Source of the DNA: Phycisphaerae bacterium
Lineage (GTDB): Bacteria; Planctomycetota; Phycisphaerae; Phycisphaerales; SM1A02
NCBI GenBank assembly: GCA_030432455.1
Contig: JAUIHC010000009.1
Location: 1 to 17,898 of the forward strand
Direction of reading: 5' to 3'
DNA length: 17,898 bases
A model generated the notes under the pieces. The model searched no databases and was not told the DNA's origin. It was given only the letters and a program-made list of their open reading frames with translations. The stretch's first letter is position 1. Every line of letters starts with the position of its first letter. Made by a program: the position numbers and the translations under genes. Positions 1 to 7,367 of the stretch are shown one piece after another.

Positions 1-516
1 GAGATCGACCGCGAGCGTCCGCGTCGCCTTGGTCGCCTGCCAGCGGCCGACGAGGCTCACCGCGGTCGCGAGCACCGCGACCCCGACCAGTCCGAGGCCG
101 ATCGCGACGAGCAGCCGCTTGGAATCGGCCACGATGCCCCACGACTCGGGCACGAACCCCGCGACCGACTCGGGAAGCGGCGTGCCCGTGAACGCGTAGT
201 CGATCGCGAGCTTCGTCGCCGCGGGCGGCGCGAGCGACAGGGCGGTGGCGAGGGTGAGGGTCGCCAGCGCGAAGAGCACCGAGCCGCGACGACGACCGAG
301 CAGCGCGAAGAACACCCGAAGCAGGGTTCCCACCCCGCGCGACCGCTTCAGGCTGCGGACCGAACCGTGCCAGGTGACGGTCGCGGGTTCGGACTTCGCC
401 CGGTGGCGCCGGGCTCGGAGCAGGCCCTTGTACGCCGCGAAGCGACGGCTGGTCGCCCCCTGTCGAAGGGCGGGATCGCGGTCGAGGTCGGTGGACTGGT
501 CGAGCGGTCGGCTCAC
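1..516 (-). CDS. ABC transporter, fused permease/ATPase type (N-terminal 172 residues; runs off left edge)
   Basis: The reading frame starts at a GTG and stays open to base 1, giving 172 residues of a longer protein. The N-terminus is basic and soluble (residues 1-75, rich in Arg/Lys). Two hydrophobic segments follow, at about 79-98 and 134-156. The stretch LSLAPPAATKLAIDYAFTG after the first helix, and WQATKATRTLAVDL at the truncated end, match the layout of the first half of a type-1 ABC exporter transmembrane domain (MsbA/LmrA-like), where helix 2 leads into an R-rich coupling region. The ATPase domain would lie outside the window, so the substrate is unknown. The GTG start overlaps the rlmN stop by four bases (GTGA), which implies translational coupling and one transcript. 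No clear Shine-Dalgarno precedes it. The ABC assignment is an inference from the membrane-domain pattern only. Confidence 0.6.
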   Translation of the reverse strand, partial: MSRPLDQSTDLDRDPALRQGATSRRFAAYKGLLRARRHRAKSEPATVTWHGSVRSLKRSRGVGTLLRVFFALLGRRRGSVLFALATLTLATALSLAPPAATKLAIDYAFTGTPLPESVAGFVPESWGIVADSKRLLVAIGLGLVGVAVLATAVSLVGRWQATKATRTLAVDL

Positions 517-1640
517 GCGTCGGTCGCCCGGATCGAGATGTCGATCGGCGTGCCGCCCGCCTCCTGCCCCCCAACGCGGCGGCGTCGGCGGATCTCGGGA
601 TTGCCGAGCTGACCGCAGGCCGCCATGACGTCGCGGCCCTTGGTCCCGCGGCGCTTCGTGAACTGCCCGTTCGCGATCGCCCGTCCGAGGAACGCGTCCA
701 CCGAGTCCTCGGTCGGGGCGGGCCACGGCGAGTCGCGTCGCGGGTTGTAGGGGATGACGTTCAACGAGCAGCGAAGCGGCTTCAGATACGCGCACACCTC
801 GTCGCAGTGCTCGGGACCGTCGTTCACGCCGGGGATCAGGACGTACTCGACGCAGATCGCCGACTTCGGTCTGCCCGGCCACGCGAGCATCGCGTCCATG
901 AGATCGTCCATCGGCCACGCCCGATCGACCGGCATGATCTCGGCGCGGATCGCGTCGTTCGGGGCGTTCAGACTGACCGCCAGATTCAACCGATGGAACC
1001 CCGGCTCCGCGGCGAGTTCGCCGAGTCGTCGAATCCCCTCGGGGTTGCCGACGGTCGAGACGCTGATGTTCGAGGCGGCGATCGCGGGGCCGTCGTGATC
1101 GGCGAGGATCCGGATGGCGGGGATCACCGCGTCGAGGTTGTCGGTCGGCTCGCCCATCCCCATGAAGACGATGTTCTTCGGGCGGTGGCCGACCTGATGG
1201 GTGGCCGCATGCCACTGGGCGACGATGTCCGCGGTGGCGAGGTGCCGGACGAGGCCCATCTGCGCCGTCTCGCAGAATCGGCAGCCCATGGCGCAGCCGA
1301 CCTGACTCGACACGCACAGCGTGCGGGTGAGCGAGCCGTCCCGACGGCGCATCGGAATGAGCACCGACTCGGTCTCCAGCCCGTCGGGGAGCGTGAGCGT
1401 GAACTTGATCGTCTCGCCCTCGATCTCGCGGCGACCGACCGGGTGAAGCCTCGGTTCGGTGCCCGCAGGCACCACGCCGTCGCGGTGGAACGCCCGATAG
1501 GCCCGACGGGCCTCGCCGCCCCGGGCCACGCCGGACACGCGGCCGCACGCCTCGACGAACTCGGGGCTGGTGCTCGAGAGCGGGTCGGGTCGGGGCCCGG
1601 GGGCCGGGGAGGTGGCCGGGATGTCGGAGACGGAGGTCAT
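513..1640 (-). CDS. rlmN: RlmN-family radical SAM 23S rRNA (adenine-2503-C2) methyltransferase
   Basis: This 375-residue protein is a cytoplasmic radical SAM enzyme predicted to methylate C2 of A2503 in 23S rRNA (and A37 of some tRNAs in the family). The CX3CX2C iron-sulfur motif is CAMGCRFC, with C116, C120 and C123. The two mechanistic cysteines of the family also appear present: C109 in LCVSSQVGC and C342 in AACGQL near the C-terminus. The SAM-binding GMGEP motif follows (MGMGEPTDNLDAV). The sequence after the cluster reads CETAQMG rather than the common CATGQQG, and the C-terminal loop is TKGRDVMAACGQL rather than TRGDDIDAACGQL, so it belongs to a divergent RlmN subgroup. It carries about 25 low-complexity Pro/Ser residues at the N-terminus. 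The downstream ABC transporter gene overlaps its stop codon. The alternative, a Cfr-like enzyme modifying C8, is less likely but was not excluded. Confidence 0.88.
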   Translation of the reverse strand: MTSVSDIPATSPAPGPRPDPLSSTSPEFVEACGRVSGVARGGEARRAYRAFHRDGVVPAGTEPRLHPVGRREIEGETIKFTLTLPDGLETESVLIPMRRRDGSLTRTLCVSSQVGCAMGCRFCETAQMGLVRHLATADIVAQWHAATHQVGHRPKNIVFMGMGEPTDNLDAVIPAIRILADHDGPAIAASNISVSTVGNPEGIRRLGELAAEPGFHRLNLAVSLNAPNDAIRAEIMPVDRAWPMDDLMDAMLAWPGRPKSAICVEYVLIPGVNDGPEHCDEVCAYLKPLRCSLNVIPYNPRRDSPWPAPTEDSVDAFLGRAIANGQFTKRRGTKGRDVMAACGQLGNPEIRRRRRVGGQEAGGTPIDISIRATDA

Positions 1641-1880
1641 CGAAGGGGTCGCCTGACGCGGGACCGCGCAGGGTAGCAGTCTGCGGCGAGCCGGCGGGGA
1701 GGGGGACCGCCGCGAAGGTCGTGATCGAGCGGCAGGCGATCACTATCATCCGTGGTTCGGCCGCCCCGGACGCGAGCGACTCCGTCTCGAATCCCGGGCG
1801 AACTCCCACTGTCGCGTCCTCGTGAGGGACGCCCCGCTCCGGATCCAGGCCGCCCGTCGGTCGCCCGAGGACCCCGTTTC
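1641..1880. promoter_or_regulatory. Divergent intergenic region between rlmN and the ferredoxin gene
   Basis: These 240 bases separate two divergently transcribed genes and should hold both promoters. On the minus strand, TGCTACCCT (1678-1670) looks like an extended -10 element about 30 bases before the rlmN ATG. On the plus strand, TATCAT (1744-1749) resembles a -10 hexamer for the ferredoxin operon. Neither has a convincing -35 partner. GAGGA at 1867-1871 is a Shine-Dalgarno nine bases before the ferredoxin ATG. No coding sequence is supported here. Confidence 0.35.
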
Positions 1881-2279
1881 ATGCACATGCGTCACAGCGA
1901 TGAGGAGCACGGCCCGCCGGTCGTTCCCGTCACCTTCATCCTCGAAGACCCCGAGGGGCTCACCGACACCGAGCAGGCCGAATGGCAGCTCATGGGCGGG
2001 GAGAAGGAGAGTCTGCTCGAACTGGCTCTGGAGAACGGCATCAACATCGAGCATGCGTGCGGCGGCGTCTGCGCCTGCTCGACGTGCCATGTCTATGTCG
2101 AGGAGGGCATGAATGAGATCACCGAGGCCGACGAGGACGAGGAGGACCGGGTCGAGGAGGCGCCGGGTCTGCAGGTGAACAGCCGCCTCGCCTGTCAGTG
2201 CAAGATCACCGGTGCAGGTCCGATACGGGTTCGGGTCCCCGCCTGGAACCGGAACGCGGTGAAGGAGATCCCGCACTGA
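1881..2279 (+). CDS. [2Fe-2S] ferredoxin, ISC (adrenodoxin) type
   Basis: This 132-residue soluble electron carrier has the adrenodoxin/ISC-ferredoxin cluster signature. HACGGVCACSTCHVYVEEG supplies C60, C66 and C69, and SRLACQCKI supplies the fourth ligand C105. C64 and C107 are extra cysteines. The acidic stretch EADEDEEDRVEEAPGLQVNSR before the last ligand is typical of the family's partner-docking helix, and the C-terminal PAWNRNAVKEIPH corresponds to the usual family tail. The protein is about 20 residues longer at the N-terminus than E. coli Fdx. The ATG at 1881 is chosen because GAGGA lies nine bases upstream; a second ATG at 1887 is possible. A multiheme cytochrome gene begins 79 bp downstream on the same strand with the same GAGGA spacing. 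ISC ferredoxins usually serve iron-sulfur assembly; a specific link to the cytochrome is only an inference. Confidence 0.9.
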   Translation: MHMRHSDEEHGPPVVPVTFILEDPEGLTDTEQAEWQLMGGEKESLLELALENGINIEHACGGVCACSTCHVYVEEGMNEITEADEDEEDRVEEAPGLQVNSRLACQCKITGAGPIRVRVPAWNRNAVKEIPH

Positions 2280-2358
2280 TCGCGACCCTTCGGCCCGAGA
2301 ATCCGATCGAAGTCCGGCCCGCATCCGGTCGATCTTCCAGATCCGAGGATCCCCACCG

Positions 2359-5310
2359 ATGACCGACTCCCAGAGCAGCACCCGCCGTCGCGGCCCGTCC
2401 GGTCCGGTCGTGACTCCCGCCCTTCGCTGGTGGCTTCGCGTGATTCTGGTGCTGTTCGGGGTGCTGGCACTGGACAGCGTCTATCTCGCCGCGGTGGACA
2501 TCGCGGCGTGGTGGTCGGGCGAGCCTCGCGAGGATCAGGCGTATCTCTGGGCGATCCTGCTCCATCTGGTCCTCGGGCTCGCGATCATCGTGCCCTTCAT
2601 CGTCTATGGCGTCAGGCACGCGGTGCGGGGGCGGTTCCGACCGAATCGTCGCGCGGTCGCGGTCGGCTGGGGCCTGCTCTGGGTCGGGGTCGCCCTGCTC
2701 GTGACCGGGGTCCTGCTCGTGCGGGTGGAGATCGGCGGCGTTCGACTCGGCATCGATCAGCCGGGGCTGCGGAACACGCTCTTCTGGGTTCACGCGGTCA
2801 GCCCGCTGGTCGCGATCTGGCTCTTCGTGCTGCACCGACTCGTCGGCCCGAAGCTCCGCTGGAAGCGGAGCCTGGTCTGGGGGGCGGGCGGACTGGCGAC
2901 GGCGCTTGTCGCGCTCTCCGCGACCGGAACGCCCGAACCCGCGATGCCCGAGTCCTCGCAACTCGTCGCGCTCTCCACCTCGACGAGCGACCTCTTCGCA
3001 CCGGCGATGGTCGAGACGGCGGATCAGGGCACGGTGCCGATCGATCATCTGCTCGACAACGACCACTGCATCGAGTGCCATCAGGACGCGCATGCCCAGT
3101 GGGCCGACTCGGTCCACGCCGCGAGCTCGTTCAACAATCCGCTCTACGCCTTCTCGGTCCGCAACACGCGACAGGCGATGCTCGACCGTTTCGACACGCT
3201 GGAGCCGAGCCGCTTCTGCGCCGGCTGCCACGACCCCGCGATCCTCATGTCGGGAAGCTGGGGCGAGGACCGCTGGACGGATCCGGCCAGGGCCGACGAG
3301 GTCGCGACCGATCGCCTCGGGTCCGCGAGCATCGGCTGCATCGTCTGTCACGGGATCGAGTCGGTGTCGGACATGGGCAACGCGTCCTACACCTTCAAGG
3401 ATCCGCCGCGGTATCCGTTCGCCTTCAGCGACTCGCCGTTCCTGCAGTGGGTGAACCGGCAGCTGATCCTCGCCAAGCCCGACTTCCACAAGCGGACCTT
3501 CCTGAAGCCGGTGCACACGCAGGCGGAGTTCTGCGCCACCTGTCACAAGGTGTTCCTGCCCGAGCAGCTCAACGGCTACAAGTGGCTGCCGGGTCAGAAC
3601 CACTACGACACCTGGCGGCTCTCGGGCGTCTCCGGTCGCGGGATCGGCTCGTGGTACTGGCCGCCGGCGATCAGCGACGACTGCAACGACTGCCACATGC
3701 CGCTCGTGCCGAGCGAGACCGTGGCGGCGAAGCCGCGCGACGACTCCGGTCTCGCGACCGTGCACCACCACGGATTCCATGCCGCGAATCCCGCCCTGGC
3801 CGCGATCGCCGCGGCGCAGAACCCCGACGATGCCGAGGCCGCCGCCCGGGCGGCGCGGGTGCACGACGAGTGCTCGCGCTACGAGGAGGACGTGGTTCGA
3901 CTCGACCTCATCGGCATCCGCGCCGACGGCCGGGTGGACGGCGACTTCCGCGGCCCGGTCGGCATGGCGCCGACCTGGGTCGAGCCGGGCGAGACGGTGC
4001 TGCTGGAGTCGATCGTGCGGACGCTCAAGCTCGGGCATCCGCTCACCCAGGGCACCGCCGACAGCAACGAATTGTGGATCGAGATCGAGGTCGGCCTGCG
4101 ACCCGACGCGACGATCGAGGCGAGCCGACTCGGTGGCTCCGGCGACATCCTCGCCGACGGCCGGGTCGATCCGTGGTCGAAGTTCCTGAATCTCTGGATG
4201 CTCGATCGCGACGGCAACCGCATCGAGCGTCGCAACCCCGAGGACATCTTCGTCCCGCTCTACAACCACCAGATCCCGCCCGGCGCCGCCGACCTCACGC
4301 ACTACCGCCTGACGATCCCCGAGGACGCGAGCGGCGAACTCGTGATCCGCGGTCGGGTGCGGTACCGCAAGTTCGACGTGCCGCTGATGCAGCACGCCTT
4401 CGGGGCCGAGGAGGGCGAGCGGCTCGTGAAGCTCCTCCCGGTGCTCGATCTCGCCGAGACCACGGTGACCATCCCGATCGGCCGCGACACCGGCGAGGCG
4501 ACCACCACGCTGAAGGCCCCCGACTGGCAGCGGTGGAACGACTACGGCATCGGACTCGTTCGAGCAGGTTCCGGTGGCGGCGTCGCCAAGGGACAGCTCG
4601 CGCAGGCGATCGAGGCGTTCGCCGAGGTCGAGAAGCTCGGATTCGCGGACGGCGCCCTCAATCAGGGGCGGGCGATGATCATCGAGGGGCGCATCATGGA
4701 CGCCTCCGCGGCGCTCGCGCGGGCGGCGGAGAACCCCGAACTCAAGTGGCCGTGGGCGCTCGACTGGTACTCGGCGGCGGCGGCCCGCGAACTCGGCGAT
4801 CTCGAAGAGGCGGTGCGGCGGCTGGAGCGGATCATCGCGGCCCGCTACCCGACCGCGGTCGAGCGAGGGTACGACTTCTCGCGGGACGAGCGGGTGTGGA
4901 ACGAACTCGCGACCGTCCGGTTCCAACTCGCCCGCTCGGCGGCGACCGACGAGTCGCACGCCGCGCAGGTCGCCGGGGCGAGCGAGGCGGTGGAACGGTC
5001 GCTGTCGCTCAATCCGCAGATGGCCCAGTCGTGGTTCCTCGCGTCCCGCATCCGGGAAGCGGCGGGCGATGCCGAGGGTGCGAAGGCGGCGCTCGCCGAG
5101 TTCGAGCTGCTCCGGCCCGACGACAACGCCCGCGACCGCGCGATCCGACTCGCCCGGAGCCGGAGCGAGGTCGCCGATCACGCCGCCGAGCCGATCGCGA
5201 TCTACGACCTGACGACGCTGAAGGCCGACGCGGTCGAAGCGGCGGGGGACACCACCGACGCCGCCGACGATCGATCGGTCGCGGCGGCGACCTCGGAGGC
5301 CACGCGATGA
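2359..5310 (+). CDS. Membrane penta-heme cytochrome: b-type-like TM domain + five CXXCH + TPR tail
   Basis: This 983-residue protein has three parts. Residues 1-190 hold about five hydrophobic helices (24-46, 63-86, 100-121, 141-163, 171-190). Histidines at 69, 87, 145 and 159 lie in or at the ends of helices 2 and 4, as in di-heme b-type membrane cytochromes. Residues 230-500 carry five c-type heme motifs: CIECH 237, CAGCH 287, CIVCH 327, CATCH 392 and CNDCH 442. They are embedded in a cytochrome-c554-like context (HQDAHAQWADSVHAASS) and followed by a HHHGFH cluster that may supply distal ligands. A beta-rich region containing LGHPLTQGTADSNELWIEIEV precedes a helical TPR region (about 700-960). 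Topology and role are inferred: quinol-pool electrons passed through b-type hemes to periplasmic c hemes. The start is supported by GAGGA nine bases upstream. The stop overlaps the next gene by ATGA. The closest named family I can suggest is cytochrome c554/c-prime plus TPR. Confidence 0.85.
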   Translation: MTDSQSSTRRRGPSGPVVTPALRWWLRVILVLFGVLALDSVYLAAVDIAAWWSGEPREDQAYLWAILLHLVLGLAIIVPFIVYGVRHAVRGRFRPNRRAVAVGWGLLWVGVALLVTGVLLVRVEIGGVRLGIDQPGLRNTLFWVHAVSPLVAIWLFVLHRLVGPKLRWKRSLVWGAGGLATALVALSATGTPEPAMPESSQLVALSTSTSDLFAPAMVETADQGTVPIDHLLDNDHCIECHQDAHAQWADSVHAASSFNNPLYAFSVRNTRQAMLDRFDTLEPSRFCAGCHDPAILMSGSWGEDRWTDPARADEVATDRLGSASIGCIVCHGIESVSDMGNASYTFKDPPRYPFAFSDSPFLQWVNRQLILAKPDFHKRTFLKPVHTQAEFCATCHKVFLPEQLNGYKWLPGQNHYDTWRLSGVSGRGIGSWYWPPAISDDCNDCHMPLVPSETVAAKPRDDSGLATVHHHGFHAANPALAAIAAAQNPDDAEAAARAARVHDECSRYEEDVVRLDLIGIRADGRVDGDFRGPVGMAPTWVEPGETVLLESIVRTLKLGHPLTQGTADSNELWIEIEVGLRPDATIEASRLGGSGDILADGRVDPWSKFLNLWMLDRDGNRIERRNPEDIFVPLYNHQIPPGAADLTHYRLTIPEDASGELVIRGRVRYRKFDVPLMQHAFGAEEGERLVKLLPVLDLAETTVTIPIGRDTGEATTTLKAPDWQRWNDYGIGLVRAGSGGGVAKGQLAQAIEAFAEVEKLGFADGALNQGRAMIIEGRIMDASAALARAAENPELKWPWALDWYSAAAARELGDLEEAVRRLERIIAARYPTAVERGYDFSRDERVWNELATVRFQLARSAATDESHAAQVAGASEAVERSLSLNPQMAQSWFLASRIREAAGDAEGAKAALAEFELLRPDDNARDRAIRLARSRSEVADHAAEPIAIYDLTTLKADAVEAAGDTTDAADDRSVAAATSEATR

Positions 5311-7163
5311 GCGGATCGACCACGCCACCGCGTCGCGACCGCGACGCGATCATCGGGGTCGCGTTTCGTCGCAGCCTCTTCGTGGCGGGCGGCATCGGTG
5401 CGGTGGTCGGTGGAGTGATCCTCGCCCGCACCGTGCTCGACGCCGAGCCGGTCCGGGAGGCCGACACGAGTGGCGTCGAGGCGCCCGCGGTGGACACCGC
5501 GCCCGCCCCCGAAGTCGTCGATCTCTCGATGCCCTTCGCCGACATGACCGAGGCGTGGGGCGTGGACTTCGTGCGCGACAACGGCGCCCGGGGCGGGAAG
5601 CTGCTTCCCGAGTCGCTCGGCGGCGGCGTCGCGGTGGTCGATCTCGACGGGGACGAGCGGCCGGATCTCGTCTTCATCGACGGCGGCGATCTGCTCGAGG
5701 AGGGGCCGCGGGAGATCGTGGTCGCGTACCGGAATGTCGAGGGCGACGACGGCGCACCTCGATTCGAGCGGGTGAGGGAGATCCCGACCTTCGCCGGGCA
5801 CGGCATGGGCGTCGCCGCGGGCGATGTCGACGGCGACGGCGATGCGGATCTCTTCATCTCGATGATGGGTCGCGACCGCCTGCTCCGCAACGAGTCGAGT
5901 GCGGGAGAGATCCGCTTCACGGACGCGACCGACGAGTTCGGCATGCCCGACGACCACGCGTGGAGCACCGCGGTCGGGTTCGCGGATCTCGATGCCGACG
6001 GCGATCTCGATCTCGCGGGCCTCTGCTATGTGGACTGGTCGCCGGAGATCGATGCCGCGGTGGACTTCCGCATCGACGGTCTCGGCCGCGCCTACGGACC
6101 GCCGACGGGCTTCGGCGCGACGGTGCCGTTCCTGTTCCTCAACGAGACCGACGAGTCGGGGCGGCCCCGATTCGTCGAGGCGGGCGAGGAGCGCGGGCTT
6201 CGTCAGGTGAATCCCGAGACCGGGCAGCCCGAGGGCAAGGGGCTGGCGATCTCGTTCGTCGATCTCGACGGCGACGGCGACCTCGACATCGTGGGTGCCA
6301 ACGACACCACCGCCAACGCCGCGTGGATCAACGACGGCACTGGCCGATTCGAGGAGCGGGGGCGGCGGATGGGCGTCGCATTCGACCGTTCCGGAGCGGC
6401 CACCGGCGCCATGGGACTCGATGTGGCGACCCGGCCCGGTCGGGGTGGCGAGGAGACGATCGTCGCGATCGGCAACTTCGCCAACGAGCCGAGCTCGCTC
6501 TTCGTGCGTCGGCCGGGCGAGGCGGCGTTCTTCGACGACGCGGCGAGCGAGGGGATCTCGGCCGCCACGCGACGAGCCCTGACCTTCGGTCTGCTCTTCA
6601 CCGATCTCGACCTCGACGGCGTCGAGGATCTCATCCAGGCCAACGGCCATCTGGAGGAGGAGATCACGGTGGTGCAGGCGAGCCAGTCGTACCGGCAGCC
6701 GGGACAGGTCTTCCGCGGTCTGCCCGCGTCCAAGGGCGGCGGCTTCCGCGAGGTGCCGATCGACGCCCTCGGCGCCCTCGGAACCGAGGTCGTCGGTCGA
6801 GGACTCGCCAGCGGCGATCTCGACCTCGACGGCGACCTCGACCTCGTGCTCACCCAGGTCGCGGGCCCGCCGCTCGTGCTCCGCAACGACGCGGCCACGG
6901 GTCGGGGCGTGCAGGTGCGGCTCGACGGACCGGCGGGCAACCCCGACGCGATCGGGGCGGTGCTCACCGCGACAATCGGCGACCGCACGCTGGTGCGACG
7001 CATCATGCCGACGCGAAGCTACCTCTCGCAGGTCGAACCCGTCGCGGTCTTCGGACTCGGCGATGCCGACGCGATCGACCGCCTCGAGATCCGCTGGCCG
7101 GATGGCACGATCACGGTCGAGGACGGCCCGATCGCGCCGGGACGGGTTCGGTTCGGGCGGTAG
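5307..7163 (+). CDS. Membrane-anchored CRTAC1-type FG-GAP/VCBS beta-propeller with ASPIC/UnbV domain
   Basis: This 618-residue protein begins with a short cytoplasmic basic stretch and one hydrophobic segment (about 15-42, containing GGIGAVVGGVILA). That is an uncleaved signal anchor, and it lacks a lipobox. The body carries repeated Ca-binding loops of FG-GAP/VCBS type, for example DLDGDERPDLVF (about 112), DVDGDGDADLFIS (172), DLDADGDLDL (226), DLDGDGDLDIVGA (318), DLDLDGVEDLIQA (432) and DLDLDGDLDLVLT (503). The C-terminal region (about 525-612), with SYLSQVEPVAVFGLG and LEIRWPDGTI, fits the ASPIC/UnbV domain. Members of this family lie outside the cytoplasm and are thought to bind proteins or calcium; no enzyme activity is established. 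The ATG overlaps the cytochrome stop (ATGA) and has GGAGG at 5295-5299, so the two are co-translated and probably interact. A second CRTAC1 gene lies at 12765-14489. Confidence 0.88.
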   Translation: MSGSTTPPRRDRDAIIGVAFRRSLFVAGGIGAVVGGVILARTVLDAEPVREADTSGVEAPAVDTAPAPEVVDLSMPFADMTEAWGVDFVRDNGARGGKLLPESLGGGVAVVDLDGDERPDLVFIDGGDLLEEGPREIVVAYRNVEGDDGAPRFERVREIPTFAGHGMGVAAGDVDGDGDADLFISMMGRDRLLRNESSAGEIRFTDATDEFGMPDDHAWSTAVGFADLDADGDLDLAGLCYVDWSPEIDAAVDFRIDGLGRAYGPPTGFGATVPFLFLNETDESGRPRFVEAGEERGLRQVNPETGQPEGKGLAISFVDLDGDGDLDIVGANDTTANAAWINDGTGRFEERGRRMGVAFDRSGAATGAMGLDVATRPGRGGEETIVAIGNFANEPSSLFVRRPGEAAFFDDAASEGISAATRRALTFGLLFTDLDLDGVEDLIQANGHLEEEITVVQASQSYRQPGQVFRGLPASKGGGFREVPIDALGALGTEVVGRGLASGDLDLDGDLDLVLTQVAGPPLVLRNDAATGRGVQVRLDGPAGNPDAIGAVLTATIGDRTLVRRIMPTRSYLSQVEPVAVFGLGDADAIDRLEIRWPDGTITVEDGPIAPGRVRFGR

Positions 7164-7210
7164 GGGGGATCGAGATTGGAGATGTGAGAGTCGGGTCAGG
7201 CACCGATCCC

Positions 7211-7251
7211 GCTCCCCCTCCGGGGGAGCTCCGGCGAAGCCGGTGAGGGGG
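7211..7251. repeat. REP-like double-hairpin palindrome downstream of the CRTAC1 gene
   Basis: An eight-base perfect inverted repeat, GCTCCCCC/GGGGGAGC (7211-7218 and 7222-7229, loop TCC), is followed directly by a second hairpin, CCGGC-GAA-GCCGG (7231-7243). The sequence then continues to GAGGGGG (7245-7251), which can pair instead with CCCCCTC (7214-7220) to enclose everything, so two folds compete. It starts 47 bases after the upstream stop codon. This layout resembles short extragenic palindromes found repeatedly in many bacterial genomes; it could act in transcript ending or as a RAYT/REP-type element. No second copy occurs in this window. Confidence 0.5.
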
Positions 7252-7299
7252 CTTCTCCGCCGACTCGATGAATCGCCGAGCCGACCACGAACCACCAAG

Positions 7300-7340
7300 A
7301 ACAACGCCGCCGGCCCGAAGGCCGGCGGCGTGTCGTTGTT
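7300..7340. terminator. Bidirectional intrinsic terminator between convergent genes
   Basis: A perfect ten-base stem, GCCGCCGGCC/GGCCGGCGGC (7306-7315 and 7320-7329), has the loop CGAA on the plus strand, which reads TTCG, a stable tetraloop, on the minus strand. AACAAC (7300-7305) and GTTGTT (7335-7340) flank it and can extend the stem past a small bulge. The minus-strand transcript ends with a U-rich run (GTTGTTCTTGG), so the site works best for the FG-GAP/dockerin gene ending at 7368. It can also stop transcripts from the cytochrome-CRTAC1 operon. Confidence 0.85.
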
Positions 7341-7367
7341 CCTGCCAGGTCTTCCGACCCGGGACGG

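Noticed and set aside
1752..1880. An N-terminal extension of the ferredoxin from an ATG at 1752.
   Set aside because: The extra residues are Pro/Arg-rich and unlike the family; ATG 1881 has a GAGGA at good spacing and gives a family-like length.
2206..5328. A 1040-residue open frame on the minus strand opposite the multiheme cytochrome gene.
   Set aside because: Its translation is Arg-rich, low in complexity and has no domain. The opposite strand encodes five CXXCH motifs and TPR repeats. Long antisense frames are expected at this GC content because few stops occur there.
5640..6850. Recurring DNA blocks such as GATCTCGACGGCGACGGCGA, which could look like a tandem or CRISPR-like array.
   Set aside because: They are in-frame codons for DLDGDGD Ca-binding loops of FG-GAP repeats, irregularly spaced and inside a gene.
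5202..7304. A 700-residue minus-strand frame opposite the CRTAC1 gene, with repeated VEIEI/VAVEV-like patterns.
   Set aside because: The repeats are the reverse complement of the DGDGDLDL Ca-binding loops on the plus strand, not an independent protein.
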